A stretch of DNA of 64,000 nucleotides from Tetrapyrgos nigripes (lineage: Eukaryota > Basidiomycota > Agaricomycetes > Agaricales > Campanellaceae). The stretch lies in assembly GCA_013368315.1 (NCBI GenBank), contig JAACJM010000171.1, positions 1-64,000 on the forward strand, in the 5' to 3' direction. Shown here piece after piece: positions 56,644-64,000 of this stretch. Position numbers and translations under genes: made by a program. Numbering within the stretch: the stretch's first letter is position 1; every line of letters starts with the position of its first letter. Under the pieces are notes generated by a model that worked only from the letters and a program-made list of their open reading frames with translations, did no database searches and was not told the DNA's origin.

Positions 56644-57139
56644 TATCGCAATAGATTAGACCGATGCTGAGGATGAAACAAGAACTGGGCGTACAGCTGA
56701 ATTCATTATCCTTGGCAAGAAAGATCCTGGCATGGCATTGTCATCCTCAATGTTGAGGGCTCCCATACCCTCAGCTGGTAGTGACGAGTGCGAGGAGTGA
56801 GACTATACGACGTGGTGTGACTGGGACTCACCAACAACTCCTCCTGTAGCTTGAGAGAACCCATTCCGTCGAGGAGTTCAGAGGGAAGCAGTGAGTTTGC
56901 CTGAAAACTTTTCAGCTGAGGAAATGCTGTTGCTGAGAGGTTTCTTGAGTCGAGTCACCAGAAACAACCTGCAAAACAGTCAACACATGTCCGTGGTACA
57001 AGAAAGACCTCACACACATCAGGACCTGGGGATACAGAAAATCCTCTGAAACCCCTGGTAAGAGAGGAGAACATGGCGAAGTGAGAATGCTGGTATAAAA
57101 AGCATCAGAACAATAAAGTCGTAGGCACGTTTGCCTTGG
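56644..57139. other. Upstream region of the Plavaka gene
   Basis: No gene seen. It may carry the promoter and the subterminal part of the element. Confidence 0.35.
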
Positions 57140-57560
57140 AAACCAGGAGCCTAGTTCTCCCTAATTCTTGTTCTCCCTCCCTTTATGTTTTCCTGTCCGA
57201 ATCCTTCTTCCCATCTAAGCGTATACATTTGTATTCCGTGGTTGGAAGCCTGGAAGGAGAGATGATCCCGTTTCCGTGGTTGGAATAACATGAAAGGAGA
57301 TAATCCCATTAGCCTGTGCCAGGAGTAAGGATTCAAGTGGAAGATACCTTGTACTTCACGAATGCTCTCCAAGCATCTGAAGAGCGACTTATGCAACCAG
57401 ATGAGCCGAACTATATCTGGGGGAATAGTCAGAGTCGACCAGACTGTAGGACGTGAAGTGCAGGTAGAACTGCATTCTAGCTGCACCAGAATGAAACACA
57501 TTCGTCCTGTAGAAAGCACCGAAACGGATTCGGATGCCTGGTGGCACGTACAACAATGGG
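57140..57560 (-). repeat. Diverged copy of the 551-bp exon-like unit
   Basis: It reads PPGIRIRFGAFYRTNVFHSG, AARMQFYLHFTSYS and lies next to GGAAACCAGGAGCCTAG, both as in the units at 31,271 and 52,394. The sequence is clearly older. Its place just outside the Plavaka gene suggests the unit belongs to a mobile element. Confidence 0.5.
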
Positions 57561-57813
57561 GCGGAATGGGGGTGGGTGAAGAACAGTAAGGGCGTGAAGG
57601 GATGTAACGTTTGGCTATTGTGTTTTTGACTATTGGTGGGAAAAACTCTCAGTGCATTAGGCCACGCTTGGCTAATTGAAAGATTCGCATTGTAATACCA
57701 TATTCCCATGCACGACAAACACACGACTCTTTATGGTACAGTTCGTCTGTCAATCCACCTTGTTGTAGAGTTCGCCTTTTCAACAACTCACCTTCTGAGC
57801 AACCGGTTAAAGG

Positions 57814-60800
57814 ATGCGCTCCTCTGATCACAAAACCCCTTCCAGCACATCCTCCCCTACAAAGCGACGTCACTCATCTTCCAAGGACAGTCGTTCCCCT
57901 CGAGGTCGTTCCCCTACAAAGCGAACCGTCTACGTAGACATTCCCCCTCTTCTCTGCATCTTCCACTTCCCAGCAAAGTGGTTCACCTCGCCCGCTCTCC
58001 CCTCTAAAGCGAACTTCACCTCGGAGACCTTCCCCTTCCAAGGAAGACCAACAGACCTACCGTGGTCGTCCGATCATCATGCACCCTGAAACTAGGTCAC
58101 AGACTGTAACCAAATCATCCTACCACCTGGTTTCAACACCTTCGTCATCCTGGACAGGTTCTATTTCTCCCCGAAAAGACCAATCTCGCAGTCATAAAGA
58201 GCGGTCTCCCACCAAACATTCCAAAATGGGCAATAGCAATAATACCCCTATGGACAGCGACGACAACGATGACATGCGTCATATAAGCAGCAGTCTTCAA
58301 AACTTGATGCTTGCACTATTGGGATCAGCTGAAACGCCAGGTACCGACATATCGGCGAAGAGAACACCGGCATCCGGAAACACGAATGAAACATCATCCT
58401 TATCAACGTATGTCTGTCTCATTGACTCGTTTACGCTGAAGCTTACTAGCATGCGCCAGATTCGTGGTGAACGAGAACCAGTTCTGCACCTATCTCGCCA
58501 GTGTGGAAGCGGCAGACGGAACAGACAACGTCCCAAGCTTTCTTAATGTACCCAGTCAGGCTATTCAAGAGGTCCTTGATTGGGAGAACTTCTTGGAGTC
58601 ACACCAAATATGCTGCAACTACAATCTTCTCCCTATATTTAAGGTGCGTTTCCAAAGTGTGTTTTCATCTTCTTGACCTAATTTTCCTTTCAGACAATTG
58701 AAGATGAGGGCAGCCAGGACTTGGACAAGCTCTTTGACACGTTCCTGGAAAAGGAGAAGAAAAAAGTTGCAGAACTAACTGAAACTTTTACTGAATCCAG
58801 GTGGTATAAAACCTGCCGAGATGCGGACAAGCAACTTGCCCATCATGCCGCGGTTTCCAAAGTCTTCACCACGCACATCGCTGTTGACCTGACATTGACA
58901 CACCATGTCAAACCCTTCATCTTCCACATCTGCTGTGAATCACTTAGCATGCATCACCAGGGTTTGTTACCCACTCTGCCCTCTCCTTCGGAGAAGATCT
59001 TATGATATTCTTATCTCGCGGTCTTCTCCAAGTTAACACGCACATGGATGACTCTTGCTGATTTAAGAGCACGAGTAGAGCCTTGTGATTACCCGTTGAG
59101 GCATGACAAAATCATGGATCTGGCCCGCAAACAACCTGGCCTTCTACCCCTAGAGTCTTCGTTCAGGCGTCCTCTGGATAACGTCATAGAGGACATTTGG
59201 ACATCACATGGACTACCGTGAGTGCTTCCATCACTACATTGTGACCCTACCACTAACACATTCCAGAGTTCAACTATTTGTGGAGCGTCTCGTTCGACCA
59301 GTAGTTAACAGCTCTAAGGACCTTGGGCTGAGCGAATACTCCAGAGCAGTCTTTCCATTGGGCCAACGCTTACACAAGAACAGTTGGTTTACAGTGGGTC
59401 AAAAAATTGTCCACATGTTTCGCATTTTTGGAAAGATTGCCAATTTAAGCAATACTGAGTAGAGATATTGAAATGTGGTCAGTGATGGGCAGAACGCCCT
59501 TGATAAGAGCTACAATAATCTGTTTTATTTGTCCTATTTGGCTCAAAACTCATGGAGATATGATTGATTTAAAATGGTATGTCATTTGGACAATTTTTTG
59601 AGTTGCCACTTCAAAATCAGTATTGTAACTATGTGATGTCTCATAGATGACATCATAAGTGGAGTTGTACAATGATGCAATGGCTACATCATAATGATAT
59701 CATAGCTGCCAGCTGGACCATATATAAGGGCATCCAGTTGTTTCTATAGCCCTCATCAAATCATGAGACCCATCACATCCACCCAGAAAGACAATATCCT
59801 CTCTCTCCTCCAAACTTCTGCTTCATCCAGGGAAATCTCTGCTAAAACTGGGGTATCCAAGTCAAAGATTGCTTCTCTGGCCAAAGAGATGTATCCTGAC
59901 AAGGAGAACCATCAAGCAGGGCGTCCTAGAAAGCTGTCTACCACTGATGAACGTGCTGCTATCCAACAAATCAACACTGGCAAAGCTGAAAATGCTACAG
60001 AAGTGGCCAGAAACATCAATCCCCTCCTTGACCAACCTGTCTCCACCCAAACCATTCGAAATTCCCTTCTCAGGCATGATGTGGACACATCTAAAACGAA
60101 GAAGAAGCCCAAACTCACTGCAGCTCACAGGAAGGCTCGTTTAAACTTTGCACAGAAGTACAGAAAACTGGACTGTGGATGACTGGAAAAGGGTTATTTG
60201 GTCAGATGAGACTAAAATCAATTGATATGGGTCAGATGGACAGCAGTATGTGTGGGGGAGGAAGGGTGAATCCTTGGGAGAGAGAAATGTGTGGAAACAG
60301 TCAAATTTGGAGGAGGAAATATCATGGTGTGGGGATGTATGGGGTGGGAAGGAGTTGGAAACATGGCAGAGGTGGAGGGCAGGATGAATGCAGAGCAGTA
60401 TGTGGACATTTTGGAGAACAACCTTCTGGAGAGCATGGATATTTTGGGTGTTGATCCAGAGGTGGCCATTTTTCAGCAAGACAATGATCCTAAACACAAG
60501 TCAAAAACTGGCCACCAAGTGGTTTGAAGACAACAACATCCATTGCATGAGCTGGCCTGCTCAATCTCCTGACCTGAACCCCATTGAACACCTCTGGACA
60601 ACCCTCAAACACAAGCTCAATGGATATGACACAGCACCCTCTGGAGTTTGGGAAATATGGGACAGAGCAGCTGAAAAGTGGGATGAAATCACAGAAGAAG
60701 ATTGTCAGAAATTGATCAGGAGCATGCCTAGAAGGATTGAGGCTGTGTTGAAGGCCAAAGGAGGCATACCAAGTACTGAGCTAGCACTTTCTGTATTTTC

Positions 60801-62045
60801 ACTTGCATGTCAAAAAATTGTCCAAATGACATACCATTTTAAATCAGTCATATCTCCATGAGTTTTAAGCCAAATAAGACAAAACAGACAGAATATTGTA
60901 GCGTTTATCAAGGGCTTTCTGCCCATCACTGACCACATTTTAATATCTCTACTCAGTATTGCTTAAATTGGCAATCTTTCCAAAAATGCGAAACATGTGG
61001 ACAATTTTTTGACCCACTGTATATAGCGACTCTTCTGGACTGGACTACGCTTAAAGAACAAATTCCAGAGCCATTGCGCAGGCATAACCTCAACATTCCT
61101 GCCTTGGTCCAGGAGTTCCGTGTAGCCCAATTTGAGGTCGCTAAGAACCAGGTTTGTGCTGGTCTCCTCAGTGGTGCCGCCGTCTATGCATGCCTCAACA
61201 TACCGTATCCGCTCTATGGTCTTGCTACCAGTATGCACATATCCACGCTCTTTGTGGCTTGTGCTCAATTTGTGAGTCTCTATATATGCCAGGTCTTTTA
61301 GCCAGTCACTGATGGATACTATAGAAAGATGACGGCAACCTGCAGTTTGCAATCCAGAGGGTCCATGAGTGGGGACCTCTGGTTGATCCTGTTAATTATT
61401 TCAACTATGTCTCCACTCTGGATGCACATGCCCAATGGTTCAATGACCATGTTTGGAAACACATACAAGATTCTCAAAACAAAACTTCTGCACTGGACTG
61501 GGTGTTGGAGAATTTGAAAAATAGGGATATTAAAAGGCCCTGGATGAAGTCAGGTAAAATTTCAGGTAAATCAGTTTTGAGCTTGTCTGATGTCATTGAC
61601 TCCAGATTTGCCTTGTCAGCCAGCCAATCCAGTTGAAGTCGACCACGTTGAAGCCGATCACAAGCAAAATGAAATAGCTCTCGCTGATAGCTCAGACGAT
61701 TCTCTTGCAAGCGACCAAATAGTAGACTGGATAGATGAAACATCCCGCCAAACATCCCGCCATGTTGTCCCAGACAATTCTCCCTCCCACAATGACAATA
61801 CCTTTCTCACCGATGATGCCTTCCCCAACTCCAAATCATCCCCCGATGCCGAGAAAGATGACACTGTGGCCAGTGACAGCTTCCCTAACTCCAAATCCTA
61901 TGGCGTCAAGTTAGAAGACACTGTCGTCACTTCCAGTTCCACCATCCCCGTCTTCCTGGACCCTGCTGTTGATGGGGCTGTTGATGGGGACACTCCAAAT
62001 GTAAAAGAGGAGGACGAGTTCAGACAATTCCCCTTTTCCCAATAG
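57814..62045 (+). CDS. Unassigned multi-exon gene, interrupted by a Tc1/mariner element
   Basis: ATG at 57,814 (MRSSDHKTPSSTSSPTKRRH), a Ser/Arg-rich N-terminus with SPTKR repeats. A frame change near 57,930 is followed by SRSHKERSPTKHSKMGNS. After the intron starting at 58,408 come VVNENQFCTYLASVEAADGT, QAIQEVLDWENFLESHQI, EDEGSQDLDKLFDTFLEKEK, KQPGLLPLESSFRRPLDNVI and VQLFVERLVRPVVNSSKDLG. The coding reaches NSW(F) at 59,390. Without the element, IATLLDWTTLKEQIPEP follows in frame at 61,022. Later exons have LNIPALVQEFRVAQFEVAKN, NLQFAIQRVHEWGPLVDPVN, WVLENLKNRDIKRPWMK and an acidic C-terminus (DNTFLTDDAFPNS), stop at 62,043-62,045. No known domain recognised; the last part is disordered. 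Confidence 0.6.
59392..59602. repeat. Left terminal inverted repeat of the Tc1/mariner element
   Basis: The outer motif TCAAAAAATTGTCCACATG is at 59,399-59,417. An inner copy in reverse orientation, GTCATTTGGACAATTTTTTG, is at 59,581-59,600. The right TIR (60,808-61,019) mirrors both. Confidence 0.85.
59763..60861 (+). pseudogene. Tc1/mariner transposase, DD34E type (degenerate)
   Basis: ATG at 59,763. The N-terminal helix-turn-helix part is intact (DNILSLLQTSASSREISAKT, GRPRKLSTTDERAAIQQI). Then a one-base slip near 60,168 leads to VDDWKRVIWSDETKIN (first Asp), an in-frame TGA, GSDGQQYVWGRKGE, a second slip near 60,290, TVKFGGGNIMVWGCMG, VAIFQQDNDPKHKSK (second Asp), a third slip near 60,505 and CMSWPAQSPDLNPIEHLW (Glu). 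The second Asp and the Glu are separated by 34 residues, fitting DD34E. At least three frameshifts and one stop make it inactive; it could still be moved by a related enzyme. Confidence 0.85.
60808..61019. repeat. Right terminal inverted repeat of the Tc1/mariner element
   Basis: Mirror of the left TIR with a few changes (for example AGAAAGCCC instead of AGAACGCCC). It ends GACCCACTG before the TA duplication. Confidence 0.85.
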
Positions 62046-62479
62046 TAACAATCTCATTATTCTTAAGGACTCTTGGAGCTTGATCTGCTGTACTGTGGTT
62101 CTCTTAGGCATTTATTCATTGTACTCATTGTTGGTACTTTTGGGTTCTATAACTGTCTCTTTTCTACCTTCCCATGATTAGTCGTTATAGACTCTTCACA
62201 CCTCTAATATCCCTCCTTTACACATCTGTATTTATTTTGTCATTCCACATAGACTCTCAGACTTGAATGAATGAATTCATTACACCAAAAACTGCAACGT
62301 GTGTGATCTAAGGCCAACAGGGGCTGACACAAGACTGACGCCCAAGGGTTGAGGAGGCAAAAAGACAATAGCATTGAGTAAACAAATCAGCAGGTAAGAG
62401 ATGGACCAGAATAAACACATCGAGTAAACAAATCAGTAGATTACATACAGTATGTGAGCAAAAAAAATGTAGACTACAC
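62046..62479. other. Convergent 3' intergenic region
   Basis: It lies between two genes that point at each other. A short direct repeat (GAGTAAACAAATCAG) occurs at 62,375 and 62,423. No gene seen. Confidence 0.5.
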
Positions 62480-64000
62480 CTACAACGATGACAACTGGTA
62501 AGGTATGGAGGCAGCCCTATAGAAGATGTCCAAGAAAGAATTGGTATAGTAAAATGCGAGCTCAGTTTCAACCTGATCAAGCCTTATACCAAAATTGTGG
62601 CTACCAATGCCATCCGGAAACTGAGAAAGTAACACAGGAGGCTTCAGGCCACGCCAAGTAGTCATGAGAGTGTGCAGAGCTTGCAAAAGCTTTGCCCTGC
62701 TTTCGGTATCAGTAGAGCCTAATCCATCCTGCGCTTTCCTGAAATCAACATACTCCAGTGCTCCAATCCAACACCGATCAAGAAGGGTGTGACATTCCAG
62801 CAGTGACATATTACTCTCGTCAAGATGAGCATCCAACATAACAAGGTCGTGTCGAAAATTGAGCTCGTACAGCTCCCAGATGATCTCCTTGGCGATGTGA
62901 GCTGGAGGAACCTCGGTACCATCGAGTGTCTGATCACGCCAAATCACAGGAGCAGACAATAGCTGATCAAATTGAAGTGTATTCTTGCTGCTCAGCATGC
63001 TCTTCAGGAGAGTCTGCATTTCCAGTCGCTTCTTCCCTGCTTGTGTATCCGAGTGTATCTCCTGCGTCTCGTCAATAGCGAGCAGCTGTCGCCATTGTTT
63101 CTTAGAGTAGCGATCTGGGCTGTATGAGAGGCGGTAAATGAAGATGTCCTTTAATTTTAGGTAGTTATGGAAGAGTGTAGTGGCAGTCGACTGGTTATGG
63201 GTCGTGACAAACAAGTCTGCAGGTGGAAGAGCAAAACCCCAATTTACTCCCTCAGGAGTGGCAAGAGACTGATTGTGCCCCGCAAGACTCTCTAGGGCTG
63301 TTCTCCAGTTATCTAAAGATTGCGGCATGAGTGGGCTGGAGGGAGTAATGAAGGTGCTGTTGGAGCCGGTGTCTGTGAGATTCTTGCCTTTCCCTCCTTT
63401 AGGATCTAGAGAAAACGTGAGTCATAGTGAAAAGACATAGCTTGATTGAACGACCTTACATGGAGCATATCGAGAGCCAGAAGGGATGGTCCGGGTGGGA
63501 AGGTTGCTTTCGAAAGTAAGGCTCGCCTTTTGGATGGATGTTGAGCTGCGTGGTTGAGAGGTTCCGAGGGGAGAGGGATAGTCCAAGAGGGATATAATGT
63601 AGTTGACCGTCGTTAAATACCGCTTGGGATTTTGTGCAAGGCCAGTGAATATGATGCGGTGCGACGGTACCTTGTCAGACAAATCAACCTCAAACCTGCT
63701 GGGTAACTGGAACTTCTGATCGTGACGAGCAGAGAGAAAAGGTTGCAGCTTGTCAATGCGAGCATTGCCTGCATGAGATAGAGTGCGAACGAAGTAAACT
63801 GGTATTCTGCACTGAAAAAGGCTCTCCAGGACATCCAAATTACTGGTAAAGGCCCCTGTCAACGAGTCGTCTGCTATGGCTGAGTGGCCTGCTCCTCCAT
63901 ATCTCTCCCGATATGTTGTAATCCACCGAATCCTAGCGTCTAATTCAAGAAGATGGCGCTGGGTGTCAAGAACATTGTCACTTAGCAAAACCACCCAAGT
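62480..64000 (-). CDS. Unassigned mushroom protein, 5' end outside the window
   Basis: The stop is near 62,480 (YQLSSL). Exon 63,410-62,480 and an upstream exon from 63,460 to beyond 64,000 join in frame by removing the 49-nt intron at about 63,411-63,459 (APYPKGGKGKNLTD across the join). It shows WITTYRERYGGAGHSAIADD, QCRIPVYFVRTLSHAGNARI, FTGLAQNPKRYLTTVNYIIS, TLDGTEVPPAHIAKEIIWEL, YELNFRHDLVMLDAHLDES and a C-terminus ETELAFYYTNSFLDIFYRAA. I recall similar Agaricomycete hypothetical proteins, often next to mobile elements, with a helical C-terminal half; no enzyme motif is visible. The coding frame is intact within the window. Confidence 0.65.

Larger units (their letters stand above)
59392..61019 (+). 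mobile_element. Tc1/mariner element, 1,628 bp, with TA target duplication
   Basis: The element is bounded by TA at 59,390-59,391 and 61,020-61,021. Terminal inverted repeats of about 211 bp (59,392-59,602 and 60,808-61,019) are about 95% alike and begin CAGTGGGTCAAAAAATTGTC. It sits inside an exon of the gene at 57,814-62,045. Its transposase is degenerate (see separate entry). Confidence 0.9.

Noticed and set aside
1..64000. CRISPR arrays, bacterial operons, rRNA genes or viral genes
   Set aside because: None seen. The regular repeats present are WD40 codons, and gene structure is eukaryotic throughout.

Overview
The window is fungal, almost certainly from an Agaricomycete (mushroom-forming basidiomycete). 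The genes are split by introns of about 45-70 nt with GTAAGT/GTGAGT-type donors. NACHT-WD40 NLR-type proteins sit beside BED-hAT, Plavaka/CACTA-type and Tc1/mariner-type transposase genes, and there are no bacterial gene clusters. It reads as a repeat-rich accessory region. Most host-derived genes in it are duplicated, broken or both. All homology calls were made by eye from recognised motifs; no database search was run.

Region 1 (1-21.7 kb) is a tandem segmental duplication. Unit A (about 1-9.13 kb) and unit B (about 12.71-21.71 kb) share the same order: a minus-strand EthD-like (dimeric alpha/beta-barrel) pseudogene, an unassigned minus-strand exon block, a plus-strand lactonase remnant resembling carboxy-cis,cis-muconate cyclase, and a minus-strand NACHT-WD40 gene. 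Between the units are three more decayed EthD-like copies (9.8-11.7 kb). The two NLR genes carry 14 and 17 near-identical WD40 repeats that differ mainly at a few surface positions. This pattern resembles HNWD incompatibility/NLR genes. Each WD40 array is broken by its own single-base deletion. Unit A alone carries a 639-bp hAT-type MITE.

Region 2 (21.7-28.5 kb) is repeat-derived: two inverted copies of a small MITE, a copy of a dispersed ~465-bp repeat, and a ~2.5-kb foldback element made mostly of long inverted arms. A few unassigned open frames follow.

Region 3 (28.5-57.6 kb) starts with a multi-exon coiled-coil gene. Next comes a large imperfect inverted duplication with arms of about 30.98-37.29 kb and 42.61-53.31 kb, around a centre holding a full-length but nonsense-mutated BED-hAT transposase gene. 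The arms are a mosaic of host gene fragments that keep their introns: TRAPPC6/Trs33, an F-box remnant, a T5orf172 (GIY-YIG-like) gene and a POT/PTR2 transporter. The right arm also has pieces of a Gfo/Idh/MocA oxidoreductase, an aromatic aminotransferase and an NRPS adenylation domain. The left arm has lost several segments still present on the right. A Plavaka/CACTA-type transposase gene adjoins the outer end of the right arm.

Region 4 (57.6-64 kb) holds an unassigned multi-exon gene interrupted by a 1.63-kb Tc1/mariner element. Removing the element and one TA restores the reading frame exactly. A minus-strand gene of unknown function runs off the right edge. Overall the window looks like a site of repeated duplication and transposon capture around fast-evolving NLR genes, not a working metabolic cluster.
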